From the NCBI RefSeq assembly GCF_037975245.1, contig NC_092577.1:30843398-30907397 (forward strand): DNA of 64,000 nucleotides, given 5' to 3'. Below are positions 1 through 10,647 of the stretch, piece after piece; within the stretch, counting starts at the first letter, position 1, and each line of letters starts with the position of its first letter. A program made the position numbers and the translations under genes. The DNA is from Apostichopus japonicus. Its lineage: Eukaryota; Echinodermata; Holothuroidea; Aspidochirotida; Stichopodidae. Under the pieces are notes generated by a model. The model worked only from the letters and a program-made list of their open reading frames with translations, was not told where the DNA came from and made no database searches.

Positions 1-138
1 AAAAGATATAGGATTAGTCATAACTAAAACAAGGTTCTAGCCTTTCTTCTTCCCCACGGTATCAGCAATATGTCTCAGAAATGATTAATTTACTTGGTAT
101 CAGCTAAGATGGATTTTACTTCTTTATATTTTCTCCAG

Positions 139-204
139 GTATTCTTCGGTGATTCTGGTGCAGATGCCCTCGAAAATCTGTGGACGATGGTTCAAAGCGA
201 CTAA
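139..204 (+). CDS. Possible terminal exon of an upstream gene
   Basis: A good acceptor (pyrimidine-rich tract ending in TTTTCTCCAG) is followed by an open frame of 21 codons and TAA, giving VFFGDSGADALENLWTMVQS plus a final D. The composition looks like protein rather than intron. An AATAAA lies at 317-322, about 110 bases past the stop, which fits a 3' UTR. No family is recognised and the rest of the gene would lie before the window. It could also be chance, since the peptide is very short. Confidence 0.35.
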   Translation, partial: VFFGDSGADALENLWTMVQSD

Positions 205-808
205 TTAAAGGCAAATGTCATCCGAAGTTGTCCATCATTGCAATCAAAGTCATGCAAAGTTAATAACATTAAAGGATAAGAATTCTTGATAACTTTACAC
301 ATCAGGAGTGTTAAAGAATAAAGCCCAGCGAGGACAGAGCCAAGTGGACAAAGGGGACATGGTGTTGACTAATATACTGGAGTATGAAACTATAAATGGG
401 GTTAAAGATACAAAATATGAGAGGGCTCAGGACCACTGCAACCTTCTTTTTCATCTCTGATACTATTTGCCAAGACGTACTGTGTTAATCTCTTTTAATA
501 GCTTGCAATGTCCTTATCGATTGAAACAGATTTTTAAATTTTCCCAATCAAGGCCGTTATAACAAATGTTGGAACCAATTCAGAAAAAGAATCCAATTTT
601 GTTTTAGAAAAATTATCGTCTACCCACTGGTGTATGGAAGATACAGTATTGATAAACATGGGTAAAGTTACAAAATATGACCAGGTGAGGACCATTAAAA
701 GCAGAAAATTCATCCAAACTTGTCCATCATTGCAATCAAAGGTCATGTGAGGTTCACTTTAAAGGATAAAACTTCTTGATGGTGTTACACAGTAACATTG
801 TAAAAGTA
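205..808. other. Intergenic / possible 3' UTR with an internal direct repeat
   Basis: No gene seen. Two segments recur in diverged form: about 218-300 resembles about 707-790 (shared TTGTCCATCATTGCAATCAA and the following AAAGGATAA...CTTCTTGAT), and about 377-437 resembles about 627-697 (shared TACAAAATATGA...AGGACCA). The order of the two blocks differs, so it is a rearranged local duplication, not a simple tandem repeat. An AATAAA at 317-322 could end the putative gene at 139-204. Confidence 0.4.
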
Positions 809-815
809 CATCATA

Positions 816-2825
816 CAGGGATGCCAACTAGTACGATTTTGCCGTATTTTGTACGGAAAATTGTCAAAAATACGATTTTACGTTTTGTTCTCAAAAAATA
901 CGATTTTCCATTATCAAAAATAAGTACAAAAAATAAACGACTCGCGGCTGCTAAGTGAGACTAAGGCCAATCTTAGGGTTATAATTAGTGTTCAAACGAT
1001 TAACTGAATCGGAATCGGAATCGGTACGATTATTGCATAATCGGAACAATTACGTGGAATACCAGTTATGTCATACCGATTATTCAAAAACATATGGAAG
1101 GGTGAAAATATCATTATTCAAAAACATATGGAAGTTGAAAATATCAACTGATGTATAAGGTTTGTTCTTTTAGTACGAAATATTAAAATAATGACACCCT
1201 CTATACGTCTTTCACGATGTAATTTCATCAAATTAGGCTGCCAGGGTCGCCAATTTTGCTTCCCTCGTGGTTAGTGACTTCATATTTCTCGGCACAGTAA
1301 GCATGGTAACAATACCAATTTCGCGAATTAACGAATGTGCTGGACAGGGTTGGAAATAAGCGGGTGGCGACGGGCAATTCGCCCTCGCAAGTGCTAAAAA
1401 AGCCCTCCTTAAGCACAATTACGAGTGCGAAAAAGAGAAGAGAAATATAAGAAAATCGCCCGCGTTATATCAGGTGTCTGTGTAAAATTAATTGTGACAT
1501 GCGTTTGCTTTAGCTACCTAGGTTTGCAATTGCAGCGCGAATCGCGCAAACAGTTCTCACAATCCCGCAACAAGTTTGAAGCAGTGCGAGAGGGTCGCGC
1601 ACAATCACCGGGACAATAACCTAAAATCCCCACAAATCTCCGACCACATGGTAGCCTTACTTCACACTAAGTCAACATGGAAATCTAACCTAGCCATCTG
1701 TTTATTGCCATCTGTTTATTCGCTCTAGTTGTGTCGCAAATAAAAATAAAAATATCCATGGAAACTGCAACCTTCGACCACATGTTAGCCTAACAACCAC
1801 ACTAAGTCAATGGGAAATGTAGCCTAACCATCGGTTTGCCAAAAAAAAAGAAAAAAAGGCGTAGCTTAGTTTACAACTTTCAATTTGCTGGATATCGGCA
1901 TTTGTTTGGAAGGTATGTGCTATGTCTGAAAGAGGGAATGTTGTATTTTATATTGGAGTAGTTTCTAGTTGTTATTAATTCTTTACATCAATTTGGTAAC
2001 ATTCTAGAGTAATTTTAAACAAGTTACGATGGTTCAATTTGTTTTTCAGTTTGATTGGCCTCAGCTTACATTTTCTAATTGAACTTGAATGGAGTTAAAT
2101 AGGTAACGAATAGGTATGTTTAACTTCAAGTTCGTAACATTTCTATTTGTTCATAAACGGTATAATACTGAAAATAAGTACACAATAATGTCGGAATGTA
2201 GGCAATATGTAATTAAAGTTTACACTTTGGTAAAGATTGAAGATGGATGGTTTGTCTGAGATGCTTTTTGAGATGGATATTTTGAGTAACTATTCATAGC
2301 CAATTTCAAGCCATGAACAGGTGACATACACGTCGAGGTGGCTAGGCCATTCGCTTAGCACAGTGCTGACTAGGTAGGATGTCATATTTTCGTATTTTGG
2401 AAATTTGTAAAAAAAAAAAAAAAGTTTTCTTTTCGAGAAACTCCAGAGGTAATTTGGTACATAAGGATACCGAAGAGCCTAAGACCCAGGGGTTCCCTGT
2501 TACAAACGGGAACTAAATCGGGAACTCCTGCAGAAGTGCAAAAAGGCCACAATGGAATATAATAAGAGAAGTATTAAGTATATTACAACACTATGTTTGT
2601 AAGTTTCATCAATTGTACACTTTATAAGATGTTATAATCATGATGTATCAATTCTGCATAACAGATTTTTTAACTCATAAACTTAAAAACAAGTCAGTTT
2701 AAACCCTCGGTTTAGAGTTACAAGTCAAATTAGGCATCGTATTAAAAAATACAGTTTTGTATGGCAAAATACAGTTTTTTGGGTCTATGAGTACAGTTTT
2801 CTGAGTTCAGAGGTTGGCATCCCTG
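816..2825. mobile_element. 2-kb non-autonomous TIR element (hAT-like)
   Basis: A perfect 13-bp terminal inverted repeat, CAGGGATGCCAAC at 816-828 and its complement at 2813-2825, bounds a 2010-bp segment. The 7-bp direct repeat CATCATA lies immediately outside both ends (809-815 and 2826-2832), close to the 8-bp duplication typical of hAT elements. Both ends carry TACGATTTT/TACAGTTTT-like subterminal repeats in inverted orientation. No transposase frame is visible: all internal ORFs are under 70 codons. The interior may be captured or decayed sequence. The superfamily is inferred from duplication length and CAGGG-type termini. Confidence 0.7.
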
Positions 2826-2861
2826 CATCATAGCGAAGACAGAAGCAAGCCCACGAAGGAA

Positions 2862-3185
2862 CAGGGACGTAGCCAGGGGGGAGCAATGTTCCCATTTGAG
2901 TACCCTGATAATTAAACGCGGCATATCATTTAAGCCCTCTTTTCAGGTTGAAGGAAGCTAAGCGACGCTTCTCAATCTTTCCCCTGAAATTTTGTCTGCT
3001 ACATAATAAACTACCCATATTATTGTTTATTTCCTGCAACATTTTGGAGGCACTTTGGGCAAAAATTTTCTTTGTACAACATGGCACTCCCTTAGTGTAA
3101 TAATGCTCCATTTGTGAGGAATGCCCCTTTTAAAATTCTGCTCCCCCTCCCCTACCCCTACCCCTAATATCTGGCTACGTCCCTG
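2862..3185. mobile_element. Short hAT-like MITE
   Basis: A perfect 15-bp terminal inverted repeat, CAGGGACGTAGCCAG, bounds 324 bp. The flanking 8-mers (CGAAGGAA and CAAAGGGA) match at six of eight positions and could be a decayed target duplication. The interior is non-coding, with C-rich and G-rich subterminal stretches. It lies only 36 bp from the end of the 816-2825 element. Its termini resemble those of 56205-58656. Confidence 0.65.
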
Positions 3186-5203
3186 CAAAGGGACGTGATG
3201 GGGCCAATATGTTTTACAGCAGTTACTTGGTTACATTTAGTAATAGCAAGAATACATTTCTGTTACAAAACTCTCTGATATTTTCGACTATTTTTCTTCT
3301 CCTTTCTTTTGTTTGGTCTAACAATCACTGTGAGTTCAGATAAAGTGCTCTGTATGGAGAAAAAAACAGAACATGTGAGGGCTGGAGTGAAAAACTTGCG
3401 TGCAAATTTACTTTCAGCGTTTTTAAGCAACTAGTTTGACAATTTCCCAATTTTAATACCACTTTATACTGTCCTCTCGTATTTTGCTTGAAAACACTTG
3501 TACTGACAGTATGAACAGTTCCTAGACCTGCATCTGGTAAAAAAAACAGGACATTCTTCATTCATACTGCTCAAACTGTCAGTATGAGTGCTTTGAACTG
3601 GCTTGACATGAAAATACATGGTAGAAAACATGTTCATTGATGGTAATTCAGTATTGATCATGATGTACGGCAGCACAAAACTGTTTAGCTTTTAGTCTCC
3701 GATTTCTGGTTATTTCACCAAATCTAATCAATATTACTCCAAACTTAGATCACAGGTAATCAACTTAGGACAAATTTTATCTGTCACATTATTAGTTGCT
3801 TACCAAAATCTGAATGATATAATTTTTTTGAACACATTTTTTTTTTTGTCCAATGCATTTTGTTCCCGTAGTGGTGTTAATAAAATATAGAAACATCTAA
3901 TAAAATTTTCCAAAGTTACAAGTTTTCCGTCGACTTTTTCTAAGTTAAGCCACAGTGATAAATTCGGCGTTGTTGTATGCAGTTTAGTAAAGTGTCAATC
4001 TTAGTCATTTCGTCAAATCAAGCCAACTGTGGACAAGTCACAAGTTAAGTTTACCCACGAGTCAAGTCAACTCCCATTGTCAATTTATAACAGGGTTTGC
4101 GTAAATCATTTTGACTACGGAAGTGTAGAAAAGACATCACGTTACAAAACGATATGAACCTAAATGTATCGTTTTTAGCGAGATGTACTAGCTGTGAACA
4201 ACGGTCAAAGCCTGAAAAGTTCCATTTTGCACACTTGCTCCCTCTTGCCAAACAATATGGAAATTACAGATTCGACCATATTCCATAAATGCAAAATGGT
4301 AACAATCATAAAATAATCATGGGAGGGCTTTAAAATGCATAGCTGGTGATTTTTCGACATTCACTAATCCTTTCAAATGTATGTTACATTGTATCTTTAC
4401 ACTTGTACCTTTCCATTGACGTATGCCACGTTGTAATATTCTCTTATGGGACTCGGTAAAACTTGATCAAAACCAGCATTTTTGGACAAGGTATTTGCTC
4501 TTTCGCAAAAAATCCTAAGCGCTCATGTGACTGCAGGGCACCCGTGACGTACTTGTGTGGAGTCGGTTGAGGAAACCTTTCGATCAACTTAGCTATTCAC
4601 TTCAGCACTATCACTAGGCCGATACAACATTCTGTCATACTGTTGTTATTGTAGTAGGAGGTTGCAAAATCACTTCAGAAAACCTAAATTTTAGTTTCAA
4701 TGTGCGTAAATTGTCCTTATCATATGATTCTTCTACGCCTCCGTACGTCACAGTGACGAGAGGATACACGCTACCCCTACATTATTCTTACTGAGTGTCA
4801 GAATTCCAACTTAATTTCTTTGAAGTTCTTATTGTTTATCCTTTTATGTGCAAAATTTATTACACATTATTAAACTATAATTCATGGAAGTATAATTCTC
4901 TAAATTAAAAAAACAAAATTCTCAACTTGCTGTCAGTATTATATAGGCCGCCGTAGCAAAATAAGATTACGCAATAACTTGATCCTTGAACTACAGTCAT
5001 ATGACGAACAATATTACTACGATTAGATAACTTAGTATTTGTAAACAAGGTATAGACCTATATTAGTTCTAACTCCTTTCGTAGGTTAGTGAGAATTATT
5101 TGATCTTGTCGACGTGAAGAAGGTTTGCAAAGAAACAAAATAAGCGGAAAGCCAGAAGTTATATCAACTGGATAAATTTGTTCGTAACTCCCGCGTGTTA
5201 AAA
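3186..5203. other. Intergenic region upstream of the secreted-protein gene
   Basis: AT-rich, no convincing exon. It contains the foldback element at 3470-3612. The promoter of the plus-strand gene at 5204 should lie here or in an unseen 5' non-coding exon. No clear TATA box or other core promoter was identified. Confidence 0.4.
3470..3612. repeat. Foldback dispersed repeat, copy 1
   Basis: Inverted arms TTGAAAACACTTGTACTGACAG (approximate, around 3489-3510) and CTGTCAGTATGAGTGCTTTGAA (around 3576-3597) can fold back on each other. The same sequence recurs in opposite orientation at about 12778-12900, so it is a dispersed element rather than a chance palindrome. No coding potential. Confidence 0.5.
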
Positions 5204-5306
5204 ATGAAGTTTCTTGTGTTCTTTGCTCTCATTGCGTGTGCCTGTGCACATCTGTGCCTGATAAGCCCTCCACAAAGAGGATCCATGATGGGTCTGAATA
5301 AAGCAG
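5204..5306 (+). CDS. Exon 1, secreted BIM1/X325-like protein
   Basis: ATG in a favourable AAAATGA context opens directly into a hydrophobic signal peptide, then HLCLISPPQRGSMMGLNKA. It ends at a strong donor, CAG|GTAAGT, in phase 1. This exon holds the predicted cleavage site and the N-terminal histidine. Any 5' non-coding exon is unseen. Confidence 0.8.
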
Positions 5307-8300
5307 GTAAGTGCTAACCTTTTCGCTGTTTTATGTTGCAGGTGGCCTCAGTCTTTATTAGGAGACACATTGTTAGACAACAGGGATAGTTAAATACATT
5401 AGATGTAGAAATAAAGGTGTAATTGGCAAGTTTGCAATATCCATCACGATATCATGAAACCATGGAAGACTATGATAATAAACAGTGTTGTTGTAGTAGA
5501 ATCTGCAACACTTGAGTTCAAAACTTAGTCCATAAGATCCAAGTCAAAATCAGAATCTTAGTTGAGTAACTGAATCAGGCAAAACAACAGACACTGTGAT
5601 AACTTGAAATCAGTAAAGTTAAGCAAGTGTATTTGATAGGTAGGCTTAACAACACACAAGAATGTATAGAATATTTACACACCTGACGCTTGAGAGCTAT
5701 ACATGTCTCAGGTGTTAAGGGTAAATCAACATGAATGTTATGATAGCCAATGGTTAGTAAAGGTTCCAAATCCCCTGAGCAACTTGAGCATAATTATGTC
5801 ATTGTCTGAACCACACTGTTATGAAAATTGTGTCATAGTGGCCAAAACCATGATTCTTAATAGCATTGTCAGACTAATATAATAATTTATATTAATATTC
5901 TTGTCAGACCATCCAGGGTGTGAAAAGTTAACTTTCTCAATGAGGGAAATTGCTAGTTGAGGGTGCCATGGTAGTGGAAGTTTGATTGCTTGGTGAAGTT
6001 TGAGCATGGGTGTCCATTTAAAGGCATTGAAGACTCGCCCCAAACTGCGTGCAGCCATCTGAAAAAGTTAACTTTCTGTTGCTTGCAAGTGACGTTTTGT
6101 TCGTGTTGTTACAAAATGCAGACAGTAATGAAACGTGATACCTTGTTAACTATCTTTACCTGAGATTTCCATCGCTGTATCGTTTATACACTGTGCTGTG
6201 GGTATTGACCTCAGCTGTATGTACTGACTGTACACTAGTGTCTAATTACCGACGGGAGCAAGCTGTGTGTGTGTATTTTCTGGGATCGATGGTGGTGTCT
6301 AACCCTTCTGTTACACCTCATTCGAAACTACGTCAGATTACCGGCATTAGACGTTTCTTTTTGCGCGAGTCTTCACACCCTTTAATGTGTACTTTACTGT
6401 ACTTTCTAGCATATTTTGGGGCAATATGACCATTAAACTCTGCCAAACTGTCAAGGTCTAGAATATTTCACAAGGGTTTTGATCCTCATCATGTTCTTAT
6501 TGAAAACACAGTTAGACATTAACTGTAATATAACATAAATGTACCCATGTAAAAGTGTATTTGCTGTTTTATAGTTTATTATGTATAGATTTACATTCCA
6601 ATTAAACTTCTACTTTGTATATATTCTGTGGTTTGTGCGTTTCAACATTTTTGTATAATTTACTTTCTCGCACAAGGATCCGATGACTGCTTCCTTGTCA
6701 AGCCTGCATGTGGAGAGCGTCCAGCAAACAGCCATAGACTGCAACTGGAGTAAGTATAATGTTATAACGTAAGTTATGGTCTTGGTCTAGCCTTTCATGG
6801 TTGAACTGTGTGATAGGGCTATAGTTTAAACCCTAGATATTGGATTCACTATCTTTAATTAATGAAAAAAAAATAACCACTATTTATAAAAGACATACTG
6901 TAGGCTGCAACAACCTGAGCATTGTGCATTTATCAAGAGTCTAGTGGTTATTTGACATTGACTGGTTTTGGGCTCTTATGCCATCTTGGAACAAACTATT
7001 TTTTTAAATGATCAGAAGATCGGATCTCTTTCCTCCGCCTGAAATACTTTCACCCTTTATTTACATTCATAGAAAAGACATGTATACATACAGTTCTTGG
7101 TATTTTCAGAAAAGTTTTTTTTTTATCTAACTTGCTTTTCATCAGTTATGATCGAGGAAGCTAAAATTTTTTTTACTGCAGTTGCTGTATGGTTGATACA
7201 AATTGTTTGCTTGCAGTATCAAATCATCCTAACTAGTGTGTAACATTTCAGGGAAAAGTCAGTTAAAAACCTATTTCTGTAGGTTTATATGCAGTTAGAG
7301 AGAGTGTCGTGGTCAAGTGGTTAAGGCAGTGGATTTGTGATCTACAGTAACGTTTGCAGTTTGAGTCCTGACCCAATCATAGTTGTGTTGTGTCCTTGGG
7401 CAAGGCACTTTATCTCCCATTACCACTCTTCACCCAGGTATATAAATGGGGACTTGCGAGATAACTAGTAAATAATGGGTTGCGTGCGCCGGTGTGTGTC
7501 TGCACCGAATGGGAAGTTCCCCAGGGGAGACGTAGATGTGGTGCACGGTAGTGCCCCAGGATGGGGTTGTTTGAATTGTGCAAACTTTGGGATGTGGGTG
7601 TGACAAGTTACCAATGACCAGGGGTTAAGTTATAAAGCCATGATGTGAAGGGGCCTTGGCCTCAGACAAGACTGTAAACTTCCAAACTTTAACTTTCAAC
7701 AATAATGGGTCATGTGAGAGGGTAAATTAAGTGTTCAGTACATGTGACTTGGATGGTGTATTTACTGTAAGTCCCTGGATCTGTAAATATTGTGAGTCAA
7801 TATTTTAATGAACTAATATTATCAGATTATATTACTTAAAATATGTCTGGAATATTATATCTCTTGCTGTGATGGTACACTTTGTTCGATAACAAGGTGA
7901 ACTTTGTATCAAAAATATCTCCCAGAGATAAGCTACTTTAAATTTAAGCCAACAAAATTTGTGGTGAGGGGATCCGAAAGGTCAATAGTTAATAAGGAGA
8001 TCCACAACTTGCAGAGTCATGTTATTTATAGGTAGCCTGTAACTTGCATGGTCATGTGATATTCATAATTAAATATCTACATATAACTGAATACCCTCAT
8101 AATGGAATATTGCACATAATTAAATATCCCTCATCAAGGAATGCCCTACCTATTAAAGGCATTGAAGACTCGCCCTAAACCGCGTGCTGCCCTCTGAAAA
8201 AGTTGACCGTAGCTGCATGTATTAATTATACACTACTGTCTAATTACCAATTGTAGCAAGCTGTGTGTATTTTCTGGGAACGATGCTGGTGTCTAACACT

Positions 8301-10647
8301 TCTGTTACACCTCATTCGAAACTAGGTCAGATTACCGGCATCAGACGTTTCTTTGTGCAATTAGTCTTCAATGCCTTTTAACCAAATACCCTTCATATCT
8401 GAATATCCATCATAATAAAATATCCCTCATTTTGAATGTTTGGGCTTTATAAGTTCTGAATACTCTTCATTACCAAATAATAACCAGCCTCATACAGGGC
8501 ACGGCATGTGTGAAAGTAGAAAGATCGTCGAAAAGAATGGTTCTTTGTAAAGGAGGAATGAAATGGAATCTCCCAAGATTGTTGGTTTACTCTGTAGCGT
8601 AACTTAAGTGTACTACTCGGAATTTACAGCACTGAAAGATGGCCGGGGCACCGCCAGCAAGATAAAAAGGGCATGACCCAGCAGTAGGCTGGGTGTATTT
8701 TTCAGGGGCATCTCATCAAACATCGAGGGCATGACGTCGGTGCCATCGGTCATGTCAAGCCCTGCTCGAATACTCCTCATCTTAGAATACCTCTTATTCT
8801 CAGAAACAGATCTCAGTAAGACATATATGCAACAGTCCAGTAAATAGTCCAGAAAATTTTGTGTCCCACAAATTTAATGTAACCATACATACACCTGCTA
8901 CAAGTTTGTTGGACTCATGAAACAAATTACAGTATGCTTTAAGGCATCTCAAGGCTCCTTTAAAAATTGAGGATGTTTGTGGGGAGGTTAAAAAAAAAAG
9001 TCAAACAATAACAAAACTGAAGAAGTTGATGTTTTTAATTTTAAGGCAATATTTCATATCTTGCCCTTTAATTCTTTGTTTACTTTTAATTCTTTTTTTT
9101 AAATTTTTGCAATATTTTTGTTTCATTTCAGAGCAGGTGCCAACTTCACCGTAACTTTTCAGAAAAATTTGGACCACTGGTTGAAGAAGACGCCTGGACA
9201 CTTCTTGGTCTCTTTGGTTGATGAGAAAGTAGAGACGAGGTTGGCAATGATACCAGATAAGGGTGAACCCAATCTGACTCTTTATTCCAAGAATGTTACC
9301 ATGCCGTCTGCGTGAGTAGAACACATCTAATAACCAGGGGCTGGTTGGGGTGGGGATGGGGGTGGGGCCAAGGGGCACATGCATGGGCATAGAACCTGTG
9401 GGGACTGGGAAAGTGTCCCTCATTTTTTGAGCTGTGGGGAATGTAACACAAAATATTCCTCCCCACTTTTCAGGCCTCTGATGAAAAAAATAACCATCTT
9501 GAAAATCACGCCACATGTAAGAAGGAAATGTAATTCGGAATATTCAGTGCTGACAATCCATTCTGTTGACAAGGTGTGAGATAAATTTGTGGTTTGCCCC
9601 ATCATATCAAAATCACATGTCCCACTGCCCCTCGATAATTGTTCCCCTCCAGATTGAAATCTCTTCTAGCACCCCTGCCGATAACCAGAATAGTGAGCCA
9701 TTTATTGCCAGATATTGATGGGGGGGGGGGGGAGAAACTGGGCATGAATAGCACAAAAGATGCTGTTAAAACAGTCTGCCAGATATTAGTACCATGTGAC
9801 ATATCAAGGAATTCAAGTAACTTCACTAGGATATGAATATCCAGTGTTTTTTATTTACTTTCATATTTGTTCTTTTTTTTGGCAGGCCTCTGCACAAGCC
9901 TTTGACTTTACAGGTAAGGAATAGTTTCTTTGCATTCTGCTTAGGTTGGCTTTATCTACCAGAACTGTTTGAATTGTCGCTGCATTAGAATTTTAGAGGC
10001 CCAGTTCATCTTGTTTGGGCGGGCTTAAATGTAGAACACCCCGGACCCGAATTAAGCTGTCTTCCAGTCGTATAATAATATCTATGGGTCACATACTGTA
10101 CAGTGTTAATACAAATGCTCATAGCTCAAGAACAGAATATCTGAAACTAACCCTTTACATAATGTAACACAGTAGGGATGCTATGGTGTAATGAAAATGA
10201 CACCAGTGGCATGCACAAGGGTGGGGGGGGGTAGGGGGAGGTGGAGGGTGTACCCGACATCCATTGTCATTCTATGGAAAGAATTTGTTGGCATCCTGTC
10301 TGGGAAGGATTAGACCACTCCTCTGTGCACTGGATCCCTAAATCAGGTGAGGTGAGGGTGGGGATTTGAAATTCCCCCCCCCCACCACCTTTGAAATCCT
10401 GCGCTCGTCACTGAATGATACAAGGTGCGTTTGCTGTTTCGGTGTAGTCCATTATTGTAATTCTTCCTGCATGCATGTATGCATTCATGTTTTCCTGACA
10501 TATATCTCACTTCTCTGTGACTGAATACAGTTTTAAGTTCTGAATGTTTGTTTCCTCCTTTTGCAGGTAATTTACGTCACCATGAACCACGATGCACCCC
10601 CGATGTTCTATCAGTGCAGTGATATTGAGTTGTACGCGAGCAAGTAG
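5204..10647 (+). CDS. Secreted BIM1/X325-like (LPMO-like) copper-binding protein, five exons
   Basis: Joined exons 5204-5306, 6677-6749, 9132-9311, 9886-9913 and 10567-10647 give 154 residues with every phase consistent and all introns GT-AG. Residues 1-15 form a signal peptide (MKFLVFFALIACACA). Cleavage after it leaves His16 as the mature N-terminus, the hallmark of histidine-brace copper proteins. The mature part begins HLCLISPPQRGSM, has Cys18, Cys39, Cys46 and Cys145 (two likely disulfides), and sequons at Asn63, Asn106 and Asn113. The ending MFYQCSDIEL resembles the conserved Cys-x-Asp end of fungal BIM1/X325 proteins, which have an LPMO-like fold, bind copper and lack clear oxidase activity. 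His74 (LDHW) is a candidate second ligand, with Asp137 (NHD) or His136 nearby. There is no membrane anchor. Family assignment is from recalled pattern; the animal role is unknown. A larval or extracellular copper or cuticle function would be speculation. Confidence 0.8.
6018..6385 (+). mobile_element. TTAA-flanked MITE, copy 1 (full length)
   Basis: TTAA at 6018-6021 is followed by AGGCATTGAAGACTCGC; the mirrored end GCGAGTCTTCACACCCT is followed by TTAA at 6382-6385. TTAA target duplication is typical of piggyBac-like elements, so this is probably a non-autonomous relative (inference). The interior contains a conserved segment with TGTATTTTCTGGGATCGATG shared by the copies at 8, 18, 31 and 62 kb. 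It sits in intron 1 of the secreted-protein gene. Confidence 0.75.
6677..6749 (+). CDS. Exon 2, secreted BIM1/X325-like protein
   Basis: Acceptor GCACAAG precedes GSDDCFLVKPACGERPANSH..., carrying Cys39, Cys46 and His54. The donor is GA|GTAAGT in phase 2. Intron 1 contains a TTAA MITE (6018-6385). Confidence 0.8.
7300..7692 (+). mobile_element. tRNA-derived SINE, family 1 copy a
   Basis: The head has an A-box-like GTGGTCAAGTGGTTAAGG and a decayed B box (GCAGTTTGAGTCCTG), followed by a tail shared with copies at 22.1 and 59.4-59.8 kb (TGTCCTTGGGCAAGGC, GGGGACTTGCGAG). It lies in intron 2 of the secreted-protein gene. Not a functional tRNA: the anticodon region does not fold cleanly and the tail is part of a repeat family. 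Confidence 0.7.
8153..8381 (+). mobile_element. TTAA-flanked MITE, copy 2 (internally deleted)
   Basis: Same ends as copy 1: TTAA at 8153-8156 then AGGCATTGAAGACTCGC, and a terminal TTAA at 8378-8381. About 140 bp of the interior present in copy 1 is missing. It lies in intron 2 of the secreted-protein gene. Confidence 0.75.
9132..9311 (+). CDS. Exon 3, secreted BIM1/X325-like protein
   Basis: Pyrimidine-rich acceptor ending TTTCAG, then the core beta-sandwich segment AGANFTVTFQKNLDHW... with His74, His82 and three sequons. The donor is GC|GTGAGT in phase 2. It is the largest exon (180 nt). Confidence 0.85.
9886..9913 (+). CDS. Exon 4 (28-nt micro-exon), secreted BIM1/X325-like protein
   Basis: A poly-T tract and GGCAG acceptor lead to APLHKPLTLQ, then donor CAG|GTAAGG. 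Only 28 nt, but both splice sites are strong and it is needed to keep the frame between exons 3 and 5. Confidence 0.75.
10567..10647 (+). CDS. Exon 5, secreted BIM1/X325-like protein
   Basis: Acceptor CCTTTTGCAG, then VIYVTMNHDAPPMFYQCSDI... and TAG. It carries the last cysteine (Cys145) and the His136-Asp137 pair. A candidate ATTAAA poly(A) signal is at 10812-10817. Confidence 0.85.
   Translation, partial: VIYVTMNHDAPPMFYQCSDIELYASK

Noticed and set aside
9001-9516. 171-codon minus-strand open frame
   Set aside because: It lies antisense over exon 3 of the plus-strand gene and its introns, has simple Pro/Lys-rich ends and no splice or homology support.
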